A DNA stretch of 64,000 nt from JAWKVD01 sp041398225 (GTDB lineage: Bacteria > Pseudomonadota > Alphaproteobacteria > Caulobacterales > Hyphomonadaceae): positions 1 to 64,000 of the forward strand of contig JAWKVD010000014.1 in NCBI GenBank assembly GCA_041398225.1. The letters run 5' to 3'. The notes below the pieces were generated by a model that was not told where the DNA came from, made no database searches, and saw only the letters and a list, made by a program, of their open reading frames with translations. A program made the position numbers and the translations under genes. Every line of letters begins with the position of its first letter. The first letter of the stretch is position 1. Shown here piece after piece: positions 16,764-25,606 of this stretch.

Positions 16764-18380
16764 ATGGGCAAAGACAACCAGAACAACACGCCTTTCCTCC
16801 GCGATCGTCGCCGGGGCGGTCTTCGCCAGGTGATCGCGGTGTCGACTGCGGCCCTGACACTGCTGGGCTGTGCACCCAGCGAGGAACAGGACGGCGCAGC
16901 ACTCAGCCCCCCTCGCGCGGATCTTGAATCCAAGCCGAACATCATCGTGATACTTGCGGACGATCTGGGCCACTACGATCTCTCGATCAGCGGAAACGTC
17001 ATGGTCCGGACCCCGAACATCGACTCGATCGGACGTGACGGCGCACGCTTCCAGGCCGGCTATGCAGGCGACGCCGTCTGCGCGCCCTCACGAGCCTCCC
17101 TGTTGACCGGACGAGATTTCTCTCGCTTCGGCTTTGAGTGGCTGCCGCATCTTCCCGGATTTATCCGGGCGCGCGACGGGACCTATGTCACCGAGCAACA
17201 TCCGGCCGTGCTTTTGCCGCCCGCCCCTCCTCCCCCCAAGGAAAGGAACGGCCTCCCCGACAGCGAAATTACGCTCGCCTCGGCGCTGAAGCCGCTCGGC
17301 TATCACACCGGCCTCGTCGGCAAGTGGCACCTCGGAACATCAAAGCCGCTTCTGCCGATCAATCGCGGGTTCGACGAGTTCATCGGATTCCCGGGCGGCG
17401 CATCGCTCTATGCTTCTCCGGACGACCCATCGGTCAAAACCGTGAAGCTTCCCTGGAGCGGCATCGACGGATATCTCTACGACAACCTCACAACCAAGGT
17501 GTGGCGCAACGGCGAGATGGTTCCCGCGACAAAGTACATGACCGAGGAACTCGGTGATGAAGCTGTGGGATTCATCGATCGCAACAAAGCCTCACCCTTC
17601 TTCCTCTATCTGTCGTTCAACGCCCCCCACAATCCGATTCAGGCGCCGATTAGCGACTACGACAAGCTCGGCCACGTCAAGAACGAGCGCACGCGCACCT
17701 ATTACGCGATGATCGAAAATCTCGATGCGCAAGTCGGTCGCGTGCTCGAGAAGTTGAAGAAGGACGGCCTCGAGGAGAACACCCTGATCTTCTTCACCAG
17801 CGACAATGGCGGCGCCTCCTATCATCACATACCCGCCGAGAATCTCCCGTGGCGTGGATGGAAGACCAGCTATTTCGAAGGCGGGTTGAATGTTCCCTAT
17901 CTCGTGCGCTGGCCGGCCAAGGTGTCGCCCGGAACGATCATTCCGGGGATGACGTCCAGCCTCGACATATTTCCCACCGCGCTCGCCGCCGCGGGCGGCG
18001 CGCTGCCCGCCGATCGCGAATATGACGGCGTGAACATCCTGCCCGCCATCACCGGCGCGGAGCCGGACAGCCTGATCGATCGCACGCTCTACTGGAGGAA
18101 GGGCGATTACCGCGCGATGCGGCATGGGCAATGGAAGCTCCAGACAGCGAAATACCCCAACCGGGTATGGCTCTACGATCTGGAGAACGACCCCACCGAA
18201 CGCTTCAACCTCGCCGATACCATGCCCGAAAAAGTCGCCGAGCTGCGCGCCATCTACGACAAGCAGGAGGAGAAGTACGTCGCGCCGGCATGGCAGCCGG
18301 TCGCCCGCACGCGCGTCGATATCGACGGCTATTTCGAGGATATCGGCGATGACGTCGACTATGTGTACTGGGCCAACTGA
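16764..18380 (+). CDS. Type I sulfatase, lipoprotein
   Basis: 538-aa sulfuric-ester hydrolase. The signal region contains RRGGLRQV (Tat-like) and the lipobox LLGC, so it is probably a periplasmic lipoprotein. Catalytic blocks: IIVILADDLGHYDLS (metal-binding Asp pair), CAPSRASLLTGR (the Cys converted to formylglycine), GLVGKWHLGT and FFTSDNGGASYHH. It starts two bases after the GST stop, indicating translational coupling. Cys-type sulfatases need a maturase (anSME or FGE), and none is in this window. Its place in the island suggests removal of sulfate from the glycoside or another imported substrate. Confidence 0.92.
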   Translation: MGKDNQNNTPFLRDRRRGGLRQVIAVSTAALTLLGCAPSEEQDGAALSPPRADLESKPNIIVILADDLGHYDLSISGNVMVRTPNIDSIGRDGARFQAGYAGDAVCAPSRASLLTGRDFSRFGFEWLPHLPGFIRARDGTYVTEQHPAVLLPPAPPPPKERNGLPDSEITLASALKPLGYHTGLVGKWHLGTSKPLLPINRGFDEFIGFPGGASLYASPDDPSVKTVKLPWSGIDGYLYDNLTTKVWRNGEMVPATKYMTEELGDEAVGFIDRNKASPFFLYLSFNAPHNPIQAPISDYDKLGHVKNERTRTYYAMIENLDAQVGRVLEKLKKDGLEENTLIFFTSDNGGASYHHIPAENLPWRGWKTSYFEGGLNVPYLVRWPAKVSPGTIIPGMTSSLDIFPTALAAAGGALPADREYDGVNILPAITGAEPDSLIDRTLYWRKGDYRAMRHGQWKLQTAKYPNRVWLYDLENDPTERFNLADTMPEKVAELRAIYDKQEEKYVAPAWQPVARTRVDIDGYFEDIGDDVDYVYWAN

Positions 18381-18401
18381 ACGCCGGACAGCGATGTTGA
18401 A

Positions 18402-19559
18402 ATGACGAAGCCCTACACGCTGTATGCGGCCCCTTCCTCGCTCTATTCAGGGCGAGTTCGAAGCTGGTTTCGAAAGCGCGAGATACCCATGATCGAGGTC
18501 CTGCCGTCTATTCCGCGCTATCGCGCGGTCGTGCGGCCGGCGATCGGAAATCACCGAATACCGGCGGTCGAAACGCCGGACGGCGCATTCATTCAGGATT
18601 CCACCGTCATCCTGGATACATTGGAGGTGCGTCATCCCGAACGGCCGGCGACGCCGCCTGGGCCTGCGCGCCGTATCGCAATGCGTCTGCTGGAAGTGTT
18701 GTTGCTCGACGGATTGATCCGGCCCGCGATGCACTATCGCTGGAACTTTCTTCATGAGCAGGGACACTTCATTGTTTCAGAGTTCGGCCGCTCGCTGAAG
18801 CCGCGAGGAACGCCGGAAGAAATCGAGACGGCCGGACGCCGCGTCGCCGAAAAGATGGCCGGGAAGCTCGCGCCCCTCGGCGTCATCCCCGATACAATCC
18901 CTGAAATCGAGGCGTCATTCCACGACCTGTTGCGGCATCTAGAGGCCTGCGCCTTCGCCACGCCCTACTTGCTGGGCGAACTGCCCAGCCTTGCGGACTA
19001 CGCCCTGATGGGACCGCTCTACGCGCATCTCGGCCGAGACCCCGTCCCGCACAAGATCATGCGAACAACGGCGCCGTCCGTCGCACGTTGGGTCGAGCAG
19101 ATGAATGAGCCTGGTGTCGCGTCCCCCGAATTCCCGGAAGGCGCGACAGCCTGGTCGGACAGCGACATCGTCCCCGAACCGACAAGAAAATTACTGGCCA
19201 TGACGGCGCGTGACCTTGGCCCGGAACTCGTCGCAAACGTGGAGGCATGGAACAGTCACTGCAACGATCATGAGGATGCACCCGCCGGATCGCCGATCAC
19301 GGGCGACGGCATGGATCAACCCAGTCTTCCGGAGGTGCGGTTCCGGTTCCGGGGCGCTACGTTGCTCGCCGGCGTGCGCGTCCAGACGCTGTGGATGCTC
19401 CAGCGCGCACTTGACGAATGGACGTGCATGGGCGCTCAGGACCGCAGCGCCTGCACAGGTCTCCTGGAGCAGACCGGAGCCGACACCCTGCTCGGACTGA
19501 AAATGTTGAGGCGTGTCGACCGGAAGAACAACCGCCTCGTATTTGGCCAAACCGCCTGA
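18402..19559 (+). CDS. GST-fold protein, extended type
   Basis: 385 aa, longer than ordinary GSTs (about 210-240 aa). The first 80 residues form a thioredoxin-like domain (YAAPSSLYSGRVRSWFRK, NHRIPAVETPDGAFIQDSTVILDTLE), followed by a GST helical domain with PYLLGELPSLADYALMGPLYAHL. The last 110 residues are an extra domain of unknown function that includes CTGLLEQTGADTLLGLKMLRR. It lies 21 bases after the sulfatase in the same operon. The role is unknown. GST-fold proteins can act as ether-cleaving or isomerising enzymes as well as detoxifying ones, so the function should be left open. Confidence 0.82.
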   Translation: MTKPYTLYAAPSSLYSGRVRSWFRKREIPMIEVLPSIPRYRAVVRPAIGNHRIPAVETPDGAFIQDSTVILDTLEVRHPERPATPPGPARRIAMRLLEVLLLDGLIRPAMHYRWNFLHEQGHFIVSEFGRSLKPRGTPEEIETAGRRVAEKMAGKLAPLGVIPDTIPEIEASFHDLLRHLEACAFATPYLLGELPSLADYALMGPLYAHLGRDPVPHKIMRTTAPSVARWVEQMNEPGVASPEFPEGATAWSDSDIVPEPTRKLLAMTARDLGPELVANVEAWNSHCNDHEDAPAGSPITGDGMDQPSLPEVRFRFRGATLLAGVRVQTLWMLQRALDEWTCMGAQDRSACTGLLEQTGADTLLGLKMLRRVDRKNNRLVFGQTA

Positions 19560-19735
19560 CCGCAAACGGCCTGAGCCGTAACGTAAAGGCGCTTCGTTTC
19601 CTCGATTTCGGTCATCTCGCGCGCATTGCCGAGCGTCGCATTCCTGAAAAGCAAAACAGAGTCTGGATAGGCCCGGGATTTGGCGCCAGTCTCGCCCAAG
19701 CGTCGTTAGAAACGCATATGACAGGGCGGGAAACT

Positions 19736-21469
19736 ATGAGCGAACTGGGCAACGCGTCGCGTGAGAAACGCACATTTGACGCCATTGTCGTCGGCAGCGG
19801 CATCGCCGGCGGATGGGCCGCAAAAGAGCTTTCCGAGAAGGGGCTGAAGACGCTCGTTCTGGAGCGCGGCCGGGCGGTCCAGCACATCAAGGATTACACG
19901 ACCTTTGCGTACGCCCCATGGGACTTCAAATATCCCGGGGGAAAGCTCCCGCAGGCCGAAATCGACAAACACTACTTCAAGCAGATCCGAACCGGCTACA
20001 CGGTCAACGAGGCCTGGAACCACTGGTTCGTAAAGGACGACGAACACCCCTATACCGAGGTGAACCGCTTCGACTGGATTCGCGGCTATCATGTCGGCGG
20101 CCGCTCGATCACCTGGGGACGCCAAAGCTACCGTCACAGTCCGATGGACTTCGAAGCCAACGCGCGCGACGGCGTCGGCGTCGACTGGCCGATCCGCTAT
20201 GACGACCTCGCGCCGTGGTATGATTATGTCGAAACGTATATCGGCGTGAGCGGTTCGAAAGAAGGCCTGCGCCATCTGCCCGATGGCCAGTTCCAACCGC
20301 CCATGGACATGAACGTGGTCGAGAAGACGTTCAAGTCCAAGGTTGAAACCACCTTCCCCGAGCGAAGGATCACCATCGGGCGCACGGCGCATCTCACCGC
20401 GCCGACCGACGCCCAGAAGGCGGAAGGGCGCGGCGCCTGCCAGAGCCGGAATATGTGCATGCGCGGGTGCGCGTTCGGAGCCTATTTCAGCTCCAACGGC
20501 TCCACCCTGATCGCGGCCGAACGCTCGGGCAACATGACCCTTGAACCTGATGCGATCGTATTGTCGGTCATCCTGGACGATAAGACCGGCAAAGCCGCAG
20601 GGGTTCGTGTTCGCGATGCGATAACCGGCGAGGAAACCGAGTACTTCGCGAAGGTCATTTTTTTGTGCGCGTCCACGCTCAACACCGCGTGGATTATGCT
20701 CAACTCGACCAGCCAGCGCTTTCCCAACGGGTTCGGGAATGACAGCGACCAGCTCGGCCGCAATGTCATGGACCACCACTTCCTGGTCGGCGCGCAGGCG
20801 GACGTCGAGGGCTTCGAGGATCGCTACTACGCCGGCCGCCGCCCCAACGGCATCTACATTCCCCGCTTCCGCAATCTTGGCGACGACGCGACCCGAAAGA
20901 AGGACTTCATTCGCGGATATGGCTACCAGGGCGGCGCAAGCCGCGAGGGATGGCAGCGTCTGGTCGCCGAGCTGGGCTTCGGCAAAGCGATGAAAGACGA
21001 ACTGCACAATCCCGGACAGTGGACCATGGGCGTCACGGGATTCGGGGAAATGCTGCCCTACGCCGACAACCGGATCGTTCTCAATCACGACGTCAAGGAC
21101 ATCCACGGCCTGCCGACGCTGACCATGGACGTCACCATTCGGGACAATGAACGCGCCATGCGCAAGGACATGCAGGAATCCGCGATGGAGATGATGCATG
21201 CGGCCGGGTTCCGGAATGTCCGGGGATACGAGCGCCCCTATGCGCCCGGTCTGGGCATTCACGAAATGGGCGCCGCGCGTATGGGCCGCGATCCAAAGAC
21301 ATCGGTCCTCAACGGATGGAACCAGGTTCACGCCTGCACCAACGTCTACGTGACGGATGGCGCATGCATGACCTCGGCTTCATGCGTGAACCCTTCGCTG
21401 ACCTACATGGCTCTGACCGCACGGGCCGCCGACCACGCCGTCCGCGAACTCAAGAATGGCAACCTCTAG
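19736..21469 (+). CDS. GMC oxidoreductase, catalytic subunit of FAD sugar dehydrogenase (copy 1)
   Basis: 577-aa FAD flavoprotein. FAD-binding VVGSGIAGGWAAKEL starts about residue 20; RGYHVGGRSITWGRQ, CMRGCAFGAYFSSNGSTL and the C-terminal IHEMGAARMG with CVNPSLTYMAL supply flavin contacts and catalytic His/Asn. This arrangement fits the large subunit of gluconate 2-dehydrogenase/glucoside 3-dehydrogenase-type enzymes. It has no signal peptide of its own and is probably carried across by the Tat-exported small subunit encoded 15 bases downstream. ATG 19736 is chosen because GGGCGGG lies just upstream; ATG 19718 is an alternative. Likely reaction: oxidation of a sugar hydroxyl, probably C3 of a glycoside, with electrons to a cytochrome c. 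Confidence 0.9.
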   Translation: MSELGNASREKRTFDAIVVGSGIAGGWAAKELSEKGLKTLVLERGRAVQHIKDYTTFAYAPWDFKYPGGKLPQAEIDKHYFKQIRTGYTVNEAWNHWFVKDDEHPYTEVNRFDWIRGYHVGGRSITWGRQSYRHSPMDFEANARDGVGVDWPIRYDDLAPWYDYVETYIGVSGSKEGLRHLPDGQFQPPMDMNVVEKTFKSKVETTFPERRITIGRTAHLTAPTDAQKAEGRGACQSRNMCMRGCAFGAYFSSNGSTLIAAERSGNMTLEPDAIVLSVILDDKTGKAAGVRVRDAITGEETEYFAKVIFLCASTLNTAWIMLNSTSQRFPNGFGNDSDQLGRNVMDHHFLVGAQADVEGFEDRYYAGRRPNGIYIPRFRNLGDDATRKKDFIRGYGYQGGASREGWQRLVAELGFGKAMKDELHNPGQWTMGVTGFGEMLPYADNRIVLNHDVKDIHGLPTLTMDVTIRDNERAMRKDMQESAMEMMHAAGFRNVRGYERPYAPGLGIHEMGAARMGRDPKTSVLNGWNQVHACTNVYVTDGACMTSASCVNPSLTYMALTARAADHAVRELKNGNL

Positions 21470-21484
21470 TCTGGACACTGGCAG

Positions 21485-22087
21485 ATGATCGACAGACGCG
21501 AACTGATCCAGAGGGCGGCGATGGCGCTCGGCGGAGCGATTTCCTCCAGCGCGGCGCTGGGCCTTCTAAGCGGCTGCGCCGCGACGCCCGAAACGGCTGC
21601 TGCGGCCCCTGGCGGCGCAGGCAGGTTCCTGACGAGCGAAGAGATGGCGACCGTAACGTCGATGGCCGAACAGATCATCCCGCGCACCAGCACGCCGGGC
21701 GCGATCGATGCGGGTGTTCCCGCTTTCATCGACCGCATGATGGCGGACTTCTATCAGGACAAGGATCGCGTGATCCTGCGCGCTGGCCTCGCGCGCGTCG
21801 ACGCCGATGCCAAAGAGCGCCACGGCGCGACCTTCGCCCGGCTGACCGCCGAACAGCAGATCGCGCTCATGGAGATCTACGACCGCGAGGCATACGAACA
21901 GTCAGTCAGGGCCGGAACGACCCCGGATGCGGAGCGACACTTCTTCCGCACGATGAAGGAGCTGACCACGGTCGGCTTCTTCACCTCCGAAGCGGGAGCG
22001 AGCAAGTTCCTGCGCTATGACCCGATCCCAGGCCCCTTCCGCGGCGACGTGCCCTACTCCGAAATCGGAGCCGCGTGGGCGATCTGA
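21485..22087 (+). CDS. Gluconate 2-dehydrogenase subunit 3-like, Tat lipoprotein (copy 1)
   Basis: 200 aa. N-terminal DRRELIQRAAMALGG is a twin-arginine signal and LLSGC a lipobox, so the protein is exported folded and anchored. The mature part matches the small subunit family: FLTSEEMATVTSMAEQIIPRT, VPAFIDRMMADF, and HFFRTMKELTTVGFFTSEAG followed by LRYDPIPGPFRG. The family acts as a chaperone, export carrier and membrane anchor for the GMC subunit. It follows the GMC gene by 15 bases. No cytochrome subunit is next to it, unlike three-subunit dehydrogenases. Confidence 0.9.
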   Translation: MIDRRELIQRAAMALGGAISSSAALGLLSGCAATPETAAAAPGGAGRFLTSEEMATVTSMAEQIIPRTSTPGAIDAGVPAFIDRMMADFYQDKDRVILRAGLARVDADAKERHGATFARLTAEQQIALMEIYDREAYEQSVRAGTTPDAERHFFRTMKELTTVGFFTSEAGASKFLRYDPIPGPFRGDVPYSEIGAAWAI

Positions 22088-22092
22088 AAGCC

Positions 22093-22911
22093 TCAATCCA
22101 GCGTCATCACTTCGATATTGCGGAACTCAATCGGCGAACCCTCGCTTTGCAGCGAGATGTAGCCGTCGACAATATCCGTACGACCATCCTGCGCGGCGAC
22201 GAGCGGTTTGGAATCCGCCATGCCGCCATCCGGATCGAGCTGCGCACCGGAATATTCCATCACGACAGCACCGTTCAGCCGATGAATGATGCGGCCGTCC
22301 GGCAACACATCGATTTCAATGCTATGCCACTGCCCGTTCGGCTGAGCCGACGTGCGCGAGTTTATGCAATGGCGCGTCTCGAGCTGTCCGTTCAGGACGA
22401 TATGGGTTCCAGGCGTGCAGACATTGCCGTTGGTGCGGGCTTCGCCTTCGACCGGCCCGAGAATTTGCGCCTCTATGGAAACGGGAAAACTCGCGCTCTG
22501 CGCCATCGTTTCCGGCGGCTGCGACAGGATCATCACGCCGCTGTTGTAGCGCGCCCAGTCCGGGGTCTCAGGCAATGGGGGCGCATAAAAGCGATACTCG
22601 AGCCGTAGGCGATAGAAGCGGAAGGGCGCCTGATAGAACAAATGACCGTACGATTCCGAGAACTGATCGTAGCGGTCGTACGAGACCCGGATCGCGCCGT
22701 CCTGAACACGAAAAGTATCGCGGTAATTGTCGCCCAGCGCATGCCCTCGGATCTTGGGCGTCCATCCATCCAGCGTATGTCCGTCGAAGAGCGCGCGCCA
22801 CTGTCCTTCTGGCGAACGATCCCCGCCCTGCTCCACACACCCGCCAAGGACGCACCCACCTAGGACGCAACTGCCGATCGCCAGGGCGAATACGTATTCC
22901 CGAATTCGCAT
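22093..22911 (-). CDS. DUF1080 (3-keto-disaccharide hydrolase domain) lipoprotein (copy 1)
   Basis: 272 aa, convergent with the small dehydrogenase subunit (5-base gap). The signal ends in a doubled lipobox, VLGGCVLGGC, giving two possible lipidated Cys. The mature part is a concanavalin-like DUF1080 domain: WRALFDGHTLDGWTPK, RLEYRFYAP, NSGVMILSQPP, PVSIEAQILG, GQWHSIEIDVLPDGRIIHRLNG and the last strand SEGSPIEFRNIEVMTLD. DUF1080 proteins are now linked to cleavage of 3-keto-glycosides made by GMC dehydrogenases, which matches its neighbours. It is divergent from the MFS gene, with 131 bases of shared upstream DNA. Confidence 0.9.
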   Translation of the reverse strand: MRIREYVFALAIGSCVLGGCVLGGCVEQGGDRSPEGQWRALFDGHTLDGWTPKIRGHALGDNYRDTFRVQDGAIRVSYDRYDQFSESYGHLFYQAPFRFYRLRLEYRFYAPPLPETPDWARYNSGVMILSQPPETMAQSASFPVSIEAQILGPVEGEARTNGNVCTPGTHIVLNGQLETRHCINSRTSAQPNGQWHSIEIDVLPDGRIIHRLNGAVVMEYSGAQLDPDGGMADSKPLVAAQDGRTDIVDGYISLQSEGSPIEFRNIEVMTLD

Positions 22912-23042
22912 ATCATCCCCCGTGGACAGGTCTTCTCGTGAACGGCATGTTCAATCTTACACGACGCGGCGAGAACGGAACGCCAGCCTGAACTACGCCG
23001 GGCGAGAAACGAAGCCGCAATGACGGCCTGGGGAGGAATGCT

Positions 23043-24575
23043 ATGTCGGACGCAGCCGCAGGACGGCGATCGGGCCTGTTCGTCACATCCTTCCTTGCGA
23101 TTGTCGCAACGTCATTCTGCTTCATCCTGCGCGCCATGGTCATCGGCGAATGGGGCGTGGAGTTCGATCTCTCCGAGACCCAGAAAGGCGAGCTGACCGG
23201 CGCAGGCCTTTGGCCGTTCGCCATCACCATCGTTCTGCTCAGCCTTCTGATCGACCGGATCGGATTCCGGATGACGTTCTGGTTCGCCGCCCTTTGCCAT
23301 GTCGTCGGGCTGTCGATCCTGCTGACCGCCCAGGGATACTGGGCGCTCTACGCCGGAACCTTCATCATGGCGCTCGGCAATGGAGCGGTTGAGGCCGCCG
23401 CCAATCCGCTGATCGCTACGCTGTTCAGCGACGACAAACCCAAATGGCTCAATCGGCTTCATGCCGCGTGGCCGTTGGGCCTCATGCTTGGCGGCGTGCT
23501 CGCCATAGGATTGGGCGACAGCGTGGGCTGGCGCATCAAGGTCGGGCTCATGGCGGCGCCGGTCGCGGTTTACGCCTTCCTGCTCTTCGGGCGGACCTTC
23601 CCGCAAAGCGAGCGTGCGGCGGCTGGCATTCCCTACAAGGTCATGCTGGCGGAAGCGGGCTTCATCAGCGCCTTCATCATCATCGCCCTGATGATGCTGG
23701 AGGTCGGTCGTGTCGCCAGTCTGCCCAGCCCGGTTATCTGGGGCCTGATCGGAGCGTTCACGCTGGTGTATGCCTGGTTCTCACGATCGGCCGGGCGGCC
23801 CCTCTACATCATTTTCGTTCTTCTGATGATCCCGCTTGCCGTCACCGAACTCTCCACGGACAGCTGGATCACCGAATTGATGGAGCCGGAAATGCGCGCC
23901 ATCGGCCTGCAGGCCGGATGGGTGCTGGTCTACACCTCGGCGGTCATGTTCGTGGTGCGTATGTATGCCGGCCCGCTCCTGCACCGGGCCAAACCGATTG
24001 GCGTGCTCGCCTGCGCTTCGGCGCTGGCCGCGATCGGCCTGTTCTGGCTCTCCGGCGCGACGGGTCTTGCGCTTCTGGCCGCCGCGACGCTCTACGGCGT
24101 CGGAAAGAGTTTCTTCTGGGGCACAAGCCTCGCCGTGGCGTCCGAACAGTTTCCGCGAGGCGGCGCCGTCACCATCAACGTCATGGCCGGCGCAGGCATG
24201 CTCGCCGCGGGCATCGTTGGAACCGTTATGCTGGGCGCGCTGCAGGACAGGGCGATCAGCCGCGGCCTCGAGGCGCACGACGCCTCCGGGCAATCTCATC
24301 TGTCCGAAACCTATCTCACCGAGCGAACCGGCCTGCTTGGAAAATACAGGGCCATCGATCAGGTCAAGCTGGCCGAAGCGCCGGAAACAGACCGCGCCGC
24401 CATCGTGGCCGTAACGGACAAGAGCAAGAAGAGCGCGCTGCGCGAGGTGGCCCTGGTGCCGGTGTTCATGATGCTGGCCTACATCGGACTGATCGTCTTT
24501 TTCCGCTCTCGCGGCGGATACAAACCCGTCGACATCGGCCAGGAAACGCAACCGGTCTCCTCGCCGGCTGAGTAG
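23043..24575 (+). CDS. MFS transporter, probable sugar or sugar-derivative carrier
   Basis: 510 aa with about 12 predicted transmembrane helices and a soluble insertion (QSHLSETYLTERTGLLGKYRAID) before the last helix. The first loop has the MFS A-like motif LLIDRIGFRMTFW, and NGAVEAAANPLIATLF recalls the FucP/nucleoside-type sugar subfamilies. A strong RBS (GGGGAGG) precedes the ATG. It heads the operon that continues with two TIM-barrel proteins, the Gfo/Idh/MocA oxidoreductase, DUF1080 and a sulfatase, so it probably imports the keto-sugar or released sugar across the inner membrane. Confidence 0.88.
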   Translation: MSDAAAGRRSGLFVTSFLAIVATSFCFILRAMVIGEWGVEFDLSETQKGELTGAGLWPFAITIVLLSLLIDRIGFRMTFWFAALCHVVGLSILLTAQGYWALYAGTFIMALGNGAVEAAANPLIATLFSDDKPKWLNRLHAAWPLGLMLGGVLAIGLGDSVGWRIKVGLMAAPVAVYAFLLFGRTFPQSERAAAGIPYKVMLAEAGFISAFIIIALMMLEVGRVASLPSPVIWGLIGAFTLVYAWFSRSAGRPLYIIFVLLMIPLAVTELSTDSWITELMEPEMRAIGLQAGWVLVYTSAVMFVVRMYAGPLLHRAKPIGVLACASALAAIGLFWLSGATGLALLAAATLYGVGKSFFWGTSLAVASEQFPRGGAVTINVMAGAGMLAAGIVGTVMLGALQDRAISRGLEAHDASGQSHLSETYLTERTGLLGKYRAIDQVKLAEAPETDRAAIVAVTDKSKKSALREVALVPVFMMLAYIGLIVFFRSRGGYKPVDIGQETQPVSSPAE

Positions 24576-24585
24576 GAAGGATCAC

Positions 24586-25596
24586 ATGCATCCGTTCGAC
24601 ATCGAAAATCAGCTTCCAGATCTCAGCGCCGCCACCCGTCGGATCTTCCTGAAGGGTATGTGCGCGGCGGGAGCGTCCGTTCCGCTTGCGGCCTGCAACA
24701 CGACGGCCGGCGAGAGTGGCGCGGGACCTTTCTTCTCGAACCATGACCTGCCGATCGGCATTCAGCTCTACATGCTGGGCGACCTTGCGCGAACAGATCT
24801 CGACGGCACGTTGAACGAGGTTTCCGGGATCGGATACCGTGCGGTCGAACTCGCGGGATATCTGGGAAAGACGCCGCAGGAGCTGCGCGCGAGTTTCGAC
24901 CGAGCCGGCGTCGTCTGCACAAGCGCTCATGTCGGTCTTCGCGCGGGAACCGCCCAGGAACCGGGTCTGACAGGCGATCTGGATCAACTGGCGGCCGACA
25001 TGAAAGCGATCGGCGCCGGGCATGTCGTCTGCCCGATACTGACGCCGCCATCCGATATCAAGGTTGAACCCAAAGAAGGCGAAGGATTTCGCGTTCTCAC
25101 GCGCATGGTCGCCCTGATGACCGAGGACCACTGGAAGCGGCTGGCGGCGCAACTCAACCAGATCGGCGGCGCGCTCAAGGCGCGCGGACTAAGCTTCGGC
25201 TATCACAATCACAATGTCGAATTCGCGAAGATCGGCGACCGCACCGGTTTCGACATCTTGATCGCTGAAACCGATCCCGATCTCGTGGATTTCGAACTGG
25301 ATATCGGCTGGGCCGCAGCCGCAGGGTATGACCCCGCCAAGGTCTTCGAAAAACACTCGGGACGTTTCGGCCTGGCCCACGTCAAGGACGTGAAGGCGAC
25401 AACCCAGCCGAACGTCGACCTCCGCATGGACCCTACCGAGATCGGATCTGGGCGCCTTGACTGGACCCGCATCATTCCTGCGGCTTACAAAGCAGGCGTA
25501 CGCAAGTTTTTTGTCGAGCAGGAACCGCCTTTCGCGATTCCGAGAATCGAAGCCGCGGCGAAGAACTTCGCGTTCCTGAATCAGCTGCAAGCCTGA
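24586..25596 (+). CDS. Exported TIM-barrel sugar isomerase/epimerase-like protein
   Basis: 336 aa. The N-terminus contains TRRIFLKGMCAAGASVPLAAC, a twin-arginine signal ending in a lipobox, so this protein is predicted to sit in the periplasm as a lipoprotein. The rest is a xylose-isomerase-like/AP-endonuclease-2 TIM barrel: GIQLYMLGD, GYRAVELAG, LSFGYHNHNVEF, VDFELDIGWAAAAG, RFGLAHVKDVK and FFVEQEPP carry the Glu, Asp and His metal ligands. An exported member fits recently described 3-keto-glycoside lyase/hydratase roles (from memory). It follows the MFS gene by 10 bases. Confidence 0.88.
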   Translation: MHPFDIENQLPDLSAATRRIFLKGMCAAGASVPLAACNTTAGESGAGPFFSNHDLPIGIQLYMLGDLARTDLDGTLNEVSGIGYRAVELAGYLGKTPQELRASFDRAGVVCTSAHVGLRAGTAQEPGLTGDLDQLAADMKAIGAGHVVCPILTPPSDIKVEPKEGEGFRVLTRMVALMTEDHWKRLAAQLNQIGGALKARGLSFGYHNHNVEFAKIGDRTGFDILIAETDPDLVDFELDIGWAAAAGYDPAKVFEKHSGRFGLAHVKDVKATTQPNVDLRMDPTEIGSGRLDWTRIIPAAYKAGVRKFFVEQEPPFAIPRIEAAAKNFAFLNQLQA

Positions 25597-25606
25597 CAGG
25601 CGCCCC

